Positions 1 through 9,236 of a stretch of 64,000 nucleotides of DNA are shown here, one piece after another. Made by a program: the position numbers and the translations under genes. The DNA comes from Stigmatella ashevillena (GTDB taxonomy: Bacteria; Myxococcota; Myxococcia; Myxococcales; Myxococcaceae): contig NZ_JAQNDM010000002.1 of the NCBI RefSeq assembly GCF_028368975.1, positions 5,140,425 through 5,204,424 of the forward strand. Reading direction: 5' to 3'. Below the pieces are notes generated by a model. That model was not told where the DNA came from. It did no database searches and saw only the letters and a list, made by a program, of their open reading frames with translations. Positions within the stretch are counted from its first letter, which is position 1; each line of letters starts with the position of its first letter.

Positions 1-3
1 GCC

Positions 4-2025
4 ATGTTGGAAGCCTATAGCAACCCGAATGAGATTTCGGCTCTCCCCGACAGCCCATTCTTCCAAGAGGCCGTCGAGGCGGTGAAACTCGCCCATCAGG
101 TGCTGGGAGCTGACTTTGACGCCCTGAGCATGGAGCGCAAAATCGCCCTGCTGGGCTTCATTCGCGCCTCCGGTCCGGACGCGTTTTCTCAGAAATTCAA
201 GACCGGGGGCAGGACGTCGGAGGCCCTTGAGGCCCTGGTACCTCCCCGTCTGGTCTTCCCGGAGCCCTCCCTCAATCAGCTCCGGAACGGCGAGTTCCTG
301 CTCATGATGGCGAGCACGGGTCCCGCGGTGCGCTATCTCCACAGGCACTTGCAGGTCTCCGAGCGAATTCTAGAGACCCCGCGGACCGTCTTTGCTCCCT
401 TCGACACGTTCCACTTCGCGACGGGGACCGCCATCCGGCAATTCGAGGAGCACGTCTTCCAGAAGTCCGAGCACCTGCGCAGCAAGGAGATGAGCCTCGG
501 CAGTTACACGCTGGGCTTCCTGGAACTCATCGTTTTCTTCGCCAAGGCGCCCCCGGTCGCGAAACTTTCTCCGGCGCCCGCCGGGATGTTGATTTTCAAG
601 AAGAAGACACACCTGATCAAGACGGAGCTCAAGGACTTTGATGCCTTCATGGAGCTTCGCAAAAAGCTCTGGCTCGCCCATACCTCCCCTCCGAAGAACG
701 AAACAGAGGACAAGGATCCCCTGGCGCTCAGCGAAGATGACCTGAAGAAGTTCAAATATCTGCTCGCCTATGTTCAAGAGGGCCACACCAGCGAACTCAA
801 CACGCTCAAGGCCCTGGCGGGGAAGCTCAGCGATCAGGCCAAGAAGTATGCGGAGGGTGCGTGGGAGGAGACCCCCATCGGCGCCAAGGTGGCCATCATT
901 TCAGTGCCCGCGCTCCTCGCCGGATACTCCTTGTACAGGCACTCCCAAGGCACTGCCACAGCCTTCGATCAGACCTTCCTCGGAGGCCTCGGCTCCTTGA
1001 TGGCGCAAGCCCCGTTCAACATCCTCTCTCCGAAGAAGAGTGCTGGTTTTCAGACCCAGCCGACCCAGCTGTCGGCGAAAGGGTTCCTGGAACCCTTGAA
1101 AAGAAATTTCTCGTTTCCCCAGGCAAAGCCTGTCGAGAGCAAAGGACTCAGTTGGGGAGGCTCGCTCACCTTCAACCAGCACAAGCGCCTTCCCACTGCC
1201 GCCACGCCCCAGGTTCTCAAAGCCAACGGCTTCAGCGATCCGCGCGTGTGGTATTGTGAGAAGACTTGCGGGACCTACCGCACCGACGAGCTGCGCGTCA
1301 TGGTCCAGCGGGGCGAACTCACCCTGACGGATCAGGTCATGGACCTCACCTCGGATGGAGCGCTGACAGAACTCTCCAGCATTCCCATGGTGGCGGCTCA
1401 AAAGCTTTACTCCACCGCCGAGAAGACGGCCTCGGCGACTCTGGAGTATCACAGCACCTTCTTCCGGGGACAGCCTGAGGCGTACTCACTGCCCCCCTTC
1501 CACGTCAAAGCCCAGGGCGAGTGGAAGAACTGGACGCTGGCAGCCGCCGCGAGTTCCAAGTTCGAGGACTTCAAGAACCCCGCCGATGACGAGACCAATC
1601 CAGACGACGACAAGATCACGGGCTTCGTGCGTGATCTGGAGTTCACGGTGCGGCGCAAGCTTCTCGCGGGATTGAATACCCCCTCACGTACGAGTCAGAT
1701 CGATCTGTGGGGCACCCTCAAGGACTCCCAAGTGGAGACCCCTCTCAGCCAACTCAACAAGCACACCCTCGTCACCACGGCCGGGGTGCGTTGGGACGTG
1801 GTTCGCCGGGACAAGAACGAGCTCAGCTTCTCGCTTGCAGGCTCGGTGTACCCAGACACGCCGGGCTCGGCACAAGAGGACCGCTCTCCCGAGTTGGACT
1901 TGCATACGCATCTGATGAACAAGAAGCTCACGCTCTCTCTCGATGCCAAGTTGTTGTTGAAGAAGGAGCCGCAGGCATCATCCGTTCAGCTCCACTTCTT
2001 CTACAACCTGGGCGGTAAGCGTTGA
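4..2025 (+). CDS. Unknown protein with a GYF_2-like motif and a beta-rich C-terminus
   Basis: No family is recognised over the full length. The reading frame gives 673 residues from the first ATG, but only three bases precede it, so the true start may lie outside the window. A hydrophobic stretch at about residues 292-310 could be a membrane segment. Residues ~415-460 (WYCEKTCGTYRTDELRVMV followed by GELTLTDQV) resemble the short GYF_2 fold often seen in myxobacterial proteins; this is a weak match by eye. From about residue 480 to the end the chain alternates polar and hydrophobic residues and finishes on an aromatic strand (HFFYNLGGKR), which fits an outer-membrane or secreted beta-structure. 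The next gene starts 19 bases after the stop and may be co-transcribed. Function unknown. Confidence 0.75.
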   Translation: MLEAYSNPNEISALPDSPFFQEAVEAVKLAHQVLGADFDALSMERKIALLGFIRASGPDAFSQKFKTGGRTSEALEALVPPRLVFPEPSLNQLRNGEFLLMMASTGPAVRYLHRHLQVSERILETPRTVFAPFDTFHFATGTAIRQFEEHVFQKSEHLRSKEMSLGSYTLGFLELIVFFAKAPPVAKLSPAPAGMLIFKKKTHLIKTELKDFDAFMELRKKLWLAHTSPPKNETEDKDPLALSEDDLKKFKYLLAYVQEGHTSELNTLKALAGKLSDQAKKYAEGAWEETPIGAKVAIISVPALLAGYSLYRHSQGTATAFDQTFLGGLGSLMAQAPFNILSPKKSAGFQTQPTQLSAKGFLEPLKRNFSFPQAKPVESKGLSWGGSLTFNQHKRLPTAATPQVLKANGFSDPRVWYCEKTCGTYRTDELRVMVQRGELTLTDQVMDLTSDGALTELSSIPMVAAQKLYSTAEKTASATLEYHSTFFRGQPEAYSLPPFHVKAQGEWKNWTLAAAASSKFEDFKNPADDETNPDDDKITGFVRDLEFTVRRKLLAGLNTPSRTSQIDLWGTLKDSQVETPLSQLNKHTLVTTAGVRWDVVRRDKNELSFSLAGSVYPDTPGSAQEDRSPELDLHTHLMNKKLTLSLDAKLLLKKEPQASSVQLHFFYNLGGKR

Positions 2026-2044
2026 GTGACCTCTTCTGCGAACC

Positions 2045-2590
2045 ATGAACCGGCTCATCATTCTTCTGCGCGGCATCAACGTGGGGGGCCACCGCAAGGT
2101 CCCCATGGAGCATCTCCGGCAGCTTTGCCGGGAACTCGGCTTCGACGACGTCGAGAGCTATATCCAGAGCGGCAATCTCGTCCTCTCCGCTCCCCAAGGC
2201 GCTGAGGCCGCCGTGGCGTCGCTCGAACCGGCGATCGAGCAGCGCTTCGGCTTCGCGGTCGACGTGATCGCCCGGACCGCCCGGCAATGGGCCGATTATG
2301 CCGCCGGGAGCCCTTTTCCAGATGCCGCCGAGCAGCACCCAAACCTCCTGCACCTGGCCCTGTCCAAGCAGAAACCGAAGTCCGGTGCGGCGGCCGCGCT
2401 TCGCGAGCGCGCCATGGCTGGGGAGCGCATCGAGACCGTGGGGGATGCGCTCTGGGTTCATTTCCCCGATGGCGTGGCCAGGACCAAGCTCAGCCCGGCG
2501 GTGTTCGACAAAGCCATGGGCTCCCCTGTCACCGCGCGCAACTGGAGAACCGTGCTGAAGCTTCACGAGATGGCGGGGGGGCAGCGATGA
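2045..2590 (+). CDS. DUF1697 family protein
   Basis: The 181-residue protein opens with the typical DUF1697 pattern (LLRGINVGGHRKVPM, then LGFDDVESYIQSGNLVLS) and keeps the late FPDGVARTKL and TARNWRTV motifs, so it is full length for this family. DUF1697 proteins are small, probably cytosolic and of unknown biochemical role. The stop overlaps the start of the serine hydrolase gene by an ATGA junction at 2587-2590, so the two are translationally coupled. Confidence 0.9.
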   Translation: MNRLIILLRGINVGGHRKVPMEHLRQLCRELGFDDVESYIQSGNLVLSAPQGAEAAVASLEPAIEQRFGFAVDVIARTARQWADYAAGSPFPDAAEQHPNLLHLALSKQKPKSGAAAALRERAMAGERIETVGDALWVHFPDGVARTKLSPAVFDKAMGSPVTARNWRTVLKLHEMAGGQR

Positions 2591-3693
2591 GAACTCTGGG
2601 CGCAATGAAGGGAGTAGCGGTTTGCTGGGCGTTGCTTCTGGCGTTCTCCCCGCCCTCTGCCGCGGAGCAGCCTGTTGCCCCAGCAGCGTTCCTCTCGGCG
2701 ATTGACGGCTTCGTCCGAGAGCAGAACTTCAGTGGCACGATTCTCGTGGAGGAGCGTGGCATCCGCCTCTACCAAGGAAGCTTCGGCCTCGCCAACCGGG
2801 CCTTTGCCGTACCTACGGACCTGTCCACGCGCTACAAGATCGCCTCGATCACCAAGCTCTTCACCTCGGTGCTCATCCTTCAGCTTCAGCAGGAGGGGAA
2901 GCTCGACCTCAAGGCCAAGATCAGGACCTATCTGCCCGATTTCACCGGCGACGCGGCGGACCGTGTCACCCTCCATCAGTTGCTGAACCACACATCCGGG
3001 ATGGCGCAGTTCGATACCCTCGGCAGTTATCAGGAGGCGTTCGAGAAAGGCATACCCCAGTACCAGCGTCCCACTGCGGTCCCCGCGCTCCTCGCGCTGT
3101 GCTGCAGCGGCAAGCTGGTGCGCGAGCCCGGCACTGAGTTCGACTACAACAATGGCGAGTATTTCATCCTCGGCGCCATCATCGAGCGGCTCACTGGCCT
3201 GAGTTATGAAGACGCCCTGGCCGCTCGCATCCTGAAACCCCTGGGGTTGAAGGACACCGGGATGATGCATTGGGATGAGATCGTGAGCCGACTTGCCCCC
3301 TCCTACTTCTACCGCGAGGACAGCAAGACACTGATCAACGACATGCCGGTCTACTACGAGAACTGGTATGCGGCCGGTGGGATGTACTCGACGGTGACCG
3401 ATCTCGCCCGCTTCGCCGATGCCCTGTTCGGAGGCCGGTTGCTGAAGCCCACGGCGCTGGATCTGCTGCTGGCCCCGGGCCTCGACGACTACGGCTATGG
3501 CCTGTGGAGCTACACCCTCCAGCGCGGCGGTAAGCCGTACCAGATCGCCAAGCGGCCCGGCCGCATCATGGGCGCCAACAGCGTCCTCTATCGCCTGCGC
3601 GGCCGCAACGCGACGATCGTCATCCTGGCGAACACCAACCGGGCGGATCTCGACGTGTTCGCGCAGCGAATCGCGGACATCTTGGTTCGGTAG
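2587..3693 (+). CDS. Serine hydrolase, class C beta-lactamase / penicillin-binding-like family
   Basis: The frame is open further upstream, but the ATG at 2587 is chosen because it overlaps the preceding stop (ATGA) and begins a signal peptide (AVCWALLLAFSPPSAA). The mature domain has the Ser-x-x-Lys nucleophile motif SITK at residues 87-90 and the Tyr-x-Asn motif YNN at 187-189, in a context (LLNHTSGM, FDYNNGEYFILG) typical of Pfam Beta-lactamase. At 368 residues it is a single-domain exported enzyme. Members act as esterases, D-aminopeptidases or peptidoglycan hydrolases; substrate cannot be assigned. An alternative start is the ATG at 2605. Confidence 0.9.
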   Translation: MRTLGAMKGVAVCWALLLAFSPPSAAEQPVAPAAFLSAIDGFVREQNFSGTILVEERGIRLYQGSFGLANRAFAVPTDLSTRYKIASITKLFTSVLILQLQQEGKLDLKAKIRTYLPDFTGDAADRVTLHQLLNHTSGMAQFDTLGSYQEAFEKGIPQYQRPTAVPALLALCCSGKLVREPGTEFDYNNGEYFILGAIIERLTGLSYEDALAARILKPLGLKDTGMMHWDEIVSRLAPSYFYREDSKTLINDMPVYYENWYAAGGMYSTVTDLARFADALFGGRLLKPTALDLLLAPGLDDYGYGLWSYTLQRGGKPYQIAKRPGRIMGANSVLYRLRGRNATIVILANTNRADLDVFAQRIADILVR

Positions 3694-3979
3694 CCTCGCG
3701 CACCGAGGCGTGGTGTCGCTCCTGACCACCCAGGCGGGCGATTGAGACCCTCTGCCCCCCTCCGGCAAGCAGGCACGCTACCGCATGGATGTCTGACTCG
3801 GCAAAGCCTGGAACGCTCGATACACATTGTTTACTTGCTACACCTCCGTGTGAGCCTTTTTCCTGTATCGGCGGCTTTTACAGAGAGCCAGTTGCGCCTT
3901 GAACTCCCCTTGAGAACACTGTACGCACCTCTCCGTGGAGCACTCTTCGCTTCCCTGTTTCACTCGCCCGGGGACATTC

Positions 3980-6900
3980 ATGACCGCTCGTTTCGTGCAG
4001 CACATCGAAAGGAGCGCTCTGCTCCTGACCCTCCTTCTTGTTGCCGCCTGCGGAGAGAGTTCATCTTCCCCAGACAAGTCGCTTCGCGTCACGCCTGACA
4101 GGGCCACCGTGACCACCGGCGCGACGGCGCACCTGGTGGCCGAGCTGGTCGCGGCGGACGGTACGGCCACGCCCGCCGGCGCGAACGTGATGTGGACTTC
4201 AAGCAACACGTTGGTCGCGAGCGTCGCGCGCGAGGCGGATGGGAGCGCCACGGCCACGGGAGTCAGCGCGGGCTCCGCCCAGATCAAGGCCACTGTGGAC
4301 GGCCTCTCCGCCACGGCCACGCTCGAAGTGTCCGCCGCCACGCTTGTCTCCATCGAGCTCACCCCCGCGGCGCCCTCGCTGGCAGCGGGACTGACGATCC
4401 CCCTCACGGCCACGGGCGTTTTCAGCGACACCCACACGGAGGATGTCACCTCGCAAGTGGTCTGGACGACGTCTTCGCCAGCCGTCGCCACGGTCGGCGA
4501 CGCCGCAGGGAGCAAGGGGCTCGTGACGACTGTCGCTCCGGGGCAGACGACCATCACGGCGAGCGCCGGGAACGTCCGTGGGACAACGGCCGTGACCGTC
4601 ACGGCGGCGACGCTGGTGTCCATCGCGGTGACGCCCGCCACCCCGTCCATCGCCGCCGGGACGACGCGGACCTTCACAGCGACGGGGACGTACTCTGACA
4701 CCACGACGCAGGATCTGACGGCAACAGTAACGTGGGCCTCGTCAAACACGGGTGTTGCGACGGTCAGCAATGCGGCAGGCAGCCAGGGACTGGCCCAGGG
4801 CGTCAGTGCGGGTTCGACGACGATCGGTGCGACGCTGGGCACGGTGTCGGGATCGACGACGCTGACGGTGACGGCGGCAACACTGGTGTCGATTGCCGTG
4901 ACGCCCGCCACCCCGTCCATCGCCGCCGGGACGACGCAACAGTTCACCGCGACGGGCACCTACTCCAATGCCACGACCCAGGACCTGACGGCAGCAGTGA
5001 CGTGGGCCTCGTCGAACATGGGCGTGGCGACGGTCAGCAGCCAGGGGCTGGCCAGTGGCGCCAGCACCGGGTCGACGACGATCAGTGCAACATCGGACGC
5101 GGTGTCGGGCTCGACGACGCTGACGGTGACGGCGGCCACGCTGGTATCCATCGCGGTGACGCCTGCCAACCCGTCCATCGCCGCCGGAACGACGCAGCAG
5201 TTCACGGCGACGGGCACCTACTCCAATGCCACGACACAGGACCTGACAGCCGCGGTGACGTGGGCCTCGTCGAGCACGAGCGTTGCGACGGTCAGCAATG
5301 CGGCGGGCAGCCAAGGGCTCGCCAGTGGCGTCAGCACCGGGTCGGCGACCATCGGTGCGACGTTGGGCGCGGTGTCTGGGTCGACGACGCTGACGGTGAC
5401 GGCGGCGACGCTGGTGTCCATCGCGGTGACGCCTGCCAACCCGTCCATCGCCGCCGGAACGACACAGCAGTTCACGGCGACGGGCACCTACTCCAATGCC
5501 ACGACGCAGGACCTGACGGCAACAGTGACGTGGGCCTCGTCGAGCACGGGCATTGCGACGGTGAGTAATGCGGCGGGCAGCCAGGGGCTCGCCAGTGGCG
5601 TCAGCACCGGGTCGACGACCATCGGTGCCACATTGGGCGCGGTATCTGGGTCGACGACGCTGACAGTGACAGCAGCAACACTGGTGTCGATTGAGGTGGC
5701 GCCCGCCAACCCATCGATCGTGGCCGGAACGACGCAACAGTTCACGGCAACAGGCACCTACTCCAATGCCACGACGCAGGACCTGACGGCCGCGGTGACG
5801 TGGGCCTCGTCGAGCACGGGTGTGGCGACGGTGAGCAATGCGGCGGGCAGCCAGGGGCTCGCCAGTGGCGTCAGCGCTGGTTCGACGACCATCAGTGCGA
5901 CGCTGGATTCAGTGTCCGGGTCGACGACGCTGACGGTGACGGCGGCCACGCTGGTATCCATCGCGGTGACGCCTGCCAACCCGTCTATCGCCACCGGAAC
6001 GACGCGACAGTTCACGGCAACGGGCACCTACACAGATGCCACGACACAGGACGTGACGGCGGCAGTGACGTGGGCCTCGTCGAATACGGGCGTGGCGACG
6101 GTCAGCAATGCGGCGGGCAGCCAGGGACTGGCCAACGGCGCCACCGCCGGTTCGACGACCATCAGCGCGACGTTAGGCACGGTGTCCGGTTCGACGACGC
6201 TGACGGTGACGACAGCGACGCTGGTGTCCATCGCGGTGACGCCCGCCAACCCGTCCATCGCCACCGGGCTGACACAACAGTTCACAGCGACAGGGACCTA
6301 CTCCGATACCACGACGCAGGACCTGACGGCGTCGGTGACGTGGGCCTCGTCGAACACGGGCGTGGCGACGGTCAGCAATGCGGCGGGCAGCCAGGGACTG
6401 GCCAACGGCGCCACCGCCGGTTCGACGACCATCAGCGCGACGTTGGGCGCGGTGTCCAGTTCGACGACGCTGACGGTGACGGCAGCCACGCTGGTGTCGA
6501 TTGCCGTGACGCCTGCCAACCCGTCGATCACCGCCGGGATGACGCAGCAGTTCACGGCGACGGGCACCTACTCCAATGCCACGACGCAGGATCTGACGGC
6601 GTCGGTAACGTGGGCCTCGTCGAGCACGGGCGTGGCGACGGTCAGCAATGCGGCAGCCACCAAGGGTTTGGCGAGTGGTGTCAGCGCCGGCTCGACGACG
6701 ATCAGCGCGACGCTGGACTCGGTCCTGGGGTCAACGACGCTGACCGTCAGCTCATGCCATCCCACGATCAACGAAGTGTCCACGGCAGGGACCAGCAGTG
6801 CCTCGGACGAGTACGTCGAGATCTACAACGGGTGCACGTTCCCGATCGAGCTGAGGAACTGGAAGCTCGTGTACCGGTCCGCCGCAGGGACAACCGACGT

Positions 6901-7234
6901 CAGCGGCATCTCATTCACCACGTCAACGGTGATCGCTCCGGGCGGTTTCCGGCTCTACGTCGGAAGCGCTTACACAGGGAGCGGAAGCGATGGAACGATG
7001 AGCTCAGCCCTCGCCGCTGCCGGCGGTGGCCTGGCGTTGCGAGACGGCTCCAACATCGTCCGTGACTCCATGGGCTACGGAACCGCGACGAATGTGTTCG
7101 TCGAAGGCACTGCCACAGCAGCCCCCGCCACGGGGAGTTCGGTTGGTCGGTTCCCGGCGGACGGCACGGACACCGGCAACAACGCCAACGACTTCCATGT
7201 GGCGAACCGGACGCCCAAGGCGCCGAACCTCTGA
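3980..7234 (+). CDS. Lipoprotein with ten Big2 Ig-like repeats and a C-terminal lamin-tail domain
   Basis: The ATG at 3980 starts a lipoprotein signal (LLLTLLLVAAC, lipobox Cys near residue 21); the in-frame ATG 45 bases upstream would bury it. About ten ~90-residue bacterial Ig-like (Big2) domains follow, each closing with a TLTVTAATLVSI-type strand. The last ~155 residues begin CHPTINEVSTAG and contain DEYVEIYNGC, a lamin-tail (LTD) domain as found on secreted bacterial proteins. Expected role: a long surface-anchored stalk for adhesion or scaffolding (family inference). The last eight Ig units are almost identical at DNA level, pointing to recent tandem expansion. The 286 bases upstream hold no other gene. 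Confidence 0.85.
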   Translation: MTARFVQHIERSALLLTLLLVAACGESSSSPDKSLRVTPDRATVTTGATAHLVAELVAADGTATPAGANVMWTSSNTLVASVAREADGSATATGVSAGSAQIKATVDGLSATATLEVSAATLVSIELTPAAPSLAAGLTIPLTATGVFSDTHTEDVTSQVVWTTSSPAVATVGDAAGSKGLVTTVAPGQTTITASAGNVRGTTAVTVTAATLVSIAVTPATPSIAAGTTRTFTATGTYSDTTTQDLTATVTWASSNTGVATVSNAAGSQGLAQGVSAGSTTIGATLGTVSGSTTLTVTAATLVSIAVTPATPSIAAGTTQQFTATGTYSNATTQDLTAAVTWASSNMGVATVSSQGLASGASTGSTTISATSDAVSGSTTLTVTAATLVSIAVTPANPSIAAGTTQQFTATGTYSNATTQDLTAAVTWASSSTSVATVSNAAGSQGLASGVSTGSATIGATLGAVSGSTTLTVTAATLVSIAVTPANPSIAAGTTQQFTATGTYSNATTQDLTATVTWASSSTGIATVSNAAGSQGLASGVSTGSTTIGATLGAVSGSTTLTVTAATLVSIEVAPANPSIVAGTTQQFTATGTYSNATTQDLTAAVTWASSSTGVATVSNAAGSQGLASGVSAGSTTISATLDSVSGSTTLTVTAATLVSIAVTPANPSIATGTTRQFTATGTYTDATTQDVTAAVTWASSNTGVATVSNAAGSQGLANGATAGSTTISATLGTVSGSTTLTVTTATLVSIAVTPANPSIATGLTQQFTATGTYSDTTTQDLTASVTWASSNTGVATVSNAAGSQGLANGATAGSTTISATLGAVSSSTTLTVTAATLVSIAVTPANPSITAGMTQQFTATGTYSNATTQDLTASVTWASSSTGVATVSNAAATKGLASGVSAGSTTISATLDSVLGSTTLTVSSCHPTINEVSTAGTSSASDEYVEIYNGCTFPIELRNWKLVYRSAAGTTDVSGISFTTSTVIAPGGFRLYVGSAYTGSGSDGTMSSALAAAGGGLALRDGSNIVRDSMGYGTATNVFVEGTATAAPATGSSVGRFPADGTDTGNNANDFHVANRTPKAPNL
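4611..6751 (+). repeat. Eight tandem 270-bp units inside the Big2 gene
   Basis: Units begin at about 4611, 4881, 5139, 5409, 5679, 5949, 6219 and 6489. All are 270 bp except the second, which is 258 bp because four codons (the NAAG part of VSNAAGSQ) are missing; the frame is kept. The repeats are in-frame protein domains, not a CRISPR or mobile element. They also create long antisense open frames with the same period, which are not genes. Confidence 0.95.
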
Positions 7235-7240
7235 GTCTCA

Positions 7241-7265
7241 CAGGGGCTGTCTCTGGCAGCCCCTG
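7241..7265. terminator. Hairpin between convergent genes
   Basis: A perfect 9-bp stem (CAGGGGCTG / CAGCCCCTG) with a 7-base loop lies between the Big2 gene stop and the converging desaturase stop. There is no U-tract, so it may be a bidirectional hairpin stop or transcript-end protector rather than a classical intrinsic terminator. Confidence 0.5.
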
Positions 7266-7296
7266 CCCACAGACCTGACAAGCCCAGGGACGAGGC

Positions 7297-7977
7297 TCAC
7301 GAGGAAGCACGGACCGTGTCACGCCAGCGCCGCACGAGCGTGAACGTGTCCAGCTTCGGGTGCTCGTGGTGCAGCGTGTGGGTCACGAAGAGCGCCGGGA
7401 GCAGGAAGCCCACCCGGGCCAGCGCGGTGGTCAACGCCAGCAGCGGACGCGGCGGCTGGTGGGGCAAGAGCGCGGCCCAGGCGGGCATCGTCATGTGCAG
7501 CACCAGCGCCGTAAGGACGTAGAGCCGTCCGGCGGGAAACACCGCGAGCCCTCCGAAGAGGACCGCCACGGCGCGCCACTCCCGCAGTTGGAGGGCGCGC
7601 TCGTGGGGGGCATGCAGAAGGCCCCATGCCTTCAAGCCCAGGTAGACCGAGGGTCCGGCTCGCAACGCGGCCCATGGCCCCTCCTTCGCCGCGTGTCCTT
7701 CCGGATCATCGTCCGCGAAGGGCCGTGCGTGGTGGCGCAGGTGAGCGCGCCGCGCGGCGTGGCCACTGATGCCCAGCACCACACCGCTTCCGCTCACGAG
7801 GAGCTCGTTCGCCCGCCGCGACAGGCCCAGCGCGCCATGGAGCGCGTCATGGAACAGGGAGAAGAGCGCGAAGAAGATGAGCCCCGAGGCGATCGCCTGA
7901 AGCTCGATGCGAGGGCTCACCCCCCAAAGCAGGAGATACAAGAGGATCTGGAGAACGTGTCGCGCCAAGGGGCTCAT
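7297..7977 (-). CDS. Membrane fatty acid desaturase family protein, carotenoid-ketolase (CrtW)-like
   Basis: The start is the ATG at 7977, which follows an AGGGAC ribosome site and begins at the first hydrophobic segment; the open frame further upstream is GC-rich repeat sequence. The 226-residue protein has the three His boxes of the diiron desaturase/hydroxylase superfamily: HDALHG from residue 43, HLRHH at 79-83 followed by DDDPE, and HTLHHEHP from residue 200. The HDxxHG and HxxHHEHP spacing is closest to beta-carotene ketolases (CrtW) rather than to acyl-lipid desaturases, but the substrate is an inference. Multiple hydrophobic helices indicate an inner-membrane enzyme. It diverges from the SRPBCC/two-component operon across a 173-bp region carrying two palindromes. 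Confidence 0.8.
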   Translation of the reverse strand: MSPLARHVLQILLYLLLWGVSPRIELQAIASGLIFFALFSLFHDALHGALGLSRRANELLVSGSGVVLGISGHAARRAHLRHHARPFADDDPEGHAAKEGPWAALRAGPSVYLGLKAWGLLHAPHERALQLREWRAVAVLFGGLAVFPAGRLYVLTALVLHMTMPAWAALLPHQPPRPLLALTTALARVGFLLPALFVTHTLHHEHPKLDTFTLVRRWRDTVRASS

Positions 7978-8038
7978 GTCCAGTCCCTGAAGCAGCGCGC
8001 GTGCCGACGGCCTTCTTCGAGGCAAGAGGCCCCGCGCG

Positions 8039-8090
8039 CTGTCCACGCCGTGGGCAGTCCTCCCGCCCGTGCTGTCCACGCCGTGGGCAG
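8039..8090. promoter_or_regulatory. Two identical 19-bp palindromes 33 bp apart in a divergent promoter region
   Basis: CTGTCCACGCCGTGGGCAG occurs at 8039-8057 and again at 8072-8090. Each copy is a near-perfect inverted repeat around a central C (CCACG-C-CGTGG core, one mismatched pair outside it). The 33-bp period is close to three helical turns, so both sites face the same side of the DNA. They lie between the start codons at 7977 (minus) and 8151 (plus), where a repressor or activator would control both units. Confidence 0.55.
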
Positions 8091-8150
8091 TTCCTTGGCC
8101 CGCCCCCCTGGGACGAGGGTCTGGGCACGCGGGTTGCTCATGTCCCTGGC

Positions 8151-9236
8151 ATGACCACTGCCACATGGCTTCTGCTCACCATCGGAATCCTGGGAGCCTT
8201 CGACATCGCCTGGTTCCACTCCTACAAGGCACGGCTCGTCACCCGCCCCGAGTGCCGCCGGGAAGCCCTCCTCCACGTGGTGCGTGGCGGGGTGTATGCA
8301 GCCCAGTTCCTGTGCGTGCCCAACCTGCGCCTGACGGGAGCGTGGTACCTCGGGTGGCTCGTGCTGTTCGGGGTGGATGTGGCCGTGGCCTTCCTGGACG
8401 TGCGCGAGGAGCCCCGCTCACGCGCCCCTCAGGGCGGGCTCTCGGGCGGCGAGTACCTCATGCACGTGGTGTTGTCGGTGGGCGTGGGCGCGCTCCTGCA
8501 CGCCGTGTTCTCCGCGACCTGGGGCGACTGGCGCCTGCCCACCCAGGTGCTCGGCTCGGACGTGCCGGGGGCGCTCCGGGTGGCCGCGGGCTGCATGGCG
8601 GTGGGGTGTCTCGGCGTGTCGGCGCTGGAAGCGCTCGTGCTCATCGATTCCAGCAGCGGTCCTCCCGCGCCCCTGCATGTGCGCGTGCGGCTGCCGGCCA
8701 CGGTGGAGCAGGTGTGGAACCTCACCCAGGACCACCGGCTCCATCCGCGGTGGGATCACCGCTTCTCGTCCATCGTGATGCTGCACGAGGACGCCCATGG
8801 CCCCCCTACCGTGCCCCTGGGAATGCCGGATCCCCGCATCCAGACGGGCACGGTGATGCGGTATGAGAAAACGGTGCTCGGCGCTTCCATCCGGGGCTTT
8901 GGCCGGTACAAGCTCCACCGCCCCATGCAGCAGTCCACCTTCGAGTTCTGGAGCGAGGAGCCCCTCTCGCTCATCGCGCGCGGCGTGGGGTTGTGGCGCT
9001 ACACAGCCCTGCCCGAGGGCGGGATGGAGTTCGCCACGTCGTATACCTATGAGGTGCGGTGGGGGGCGCTGGGCCGGGTGGTGGATCGCTTCGTCTTCCG
9101 GCCCCTGTTCCAGCGCTACACCGAGCAGAGCTTCACGCGGCTCGCACGGCGGTACTTCGGCGTGCGCCGCCCCCGGGTGCTCGGGCGGGATGGGCGCAAG
9201 CCCCGGACGTTCTCCCCGCGCGTGGAGGCCGTGTGA
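8151..9236 (+). CDS. Integral membrane protein with C-terminal SRPBCC (START-like) domain
   Basis: The 361-residue protein starts at the ATG at 8151, chosen because it opens directly into a transmembrane helix (TWLLLTIGILGAFDIAWF). Further hydrophobic segments occupy the first ~170 residues. From about residue 180 (LHVRVRLPATVEQVWNLTQD, later FGRYKLHRPMQQSTFEFWSE) the sequence looks like an SRPBCC/polyketide-cyclase-like helix-grip fold that binds a hydrophobic ligand. Its stop overlaps the histidine kinase GTG start (GTGA), so it is the first gene of a three-gene operon and may present a lipid or pigment-related signal to the sensor (inference). No specific subfamily is recognised. Confidence 0.75.
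   Translation: MTTATWLLLTIGILGAFDIAWFHSYKARLVTRPECRREALLHVVRGGVYAAQFLCVPNLRLTGAWYLGWLVLFGVDVAVAFLDVREEPRSRAPQGGLSGGEYLMHVVLSVGVGALLHAVFSATWGDWRLPTQVLGSDVPGALRVAAGCMAVGCLGVSALEALVLIDSSSGPPAPLHVRVRLPATVEQVWNLTQDHRLHPRWDHRFSSIVMLHEDAHGPPTVPLGMPDPRIQTGTVMRYEKTVLGASIRGFGRYKLHRPMQQSTFEFWSEEPLSLIARGVGLWRYTALPEGGMEFATSYTYEVRWGALGRVVDRFVFRPLFQRYTEQSFTRLARRYFGVRRPRVLGRDGRKPRTFSPRVEAV

Noticed and set aside
2563-3768. 401-codon minus-strand frame
   Set aside because: It lies antisense to the serine hydrolase, whose family motifs are clear; the antisense product has no recognisable domain.
3838-6783. Long minus-strand open frames repeating every 270 bp
   Set aside because: They are antisense shadows of the Big2 repeats; they lack ribosome sites and encode low-complexity Val/Ala/Thr sequence.
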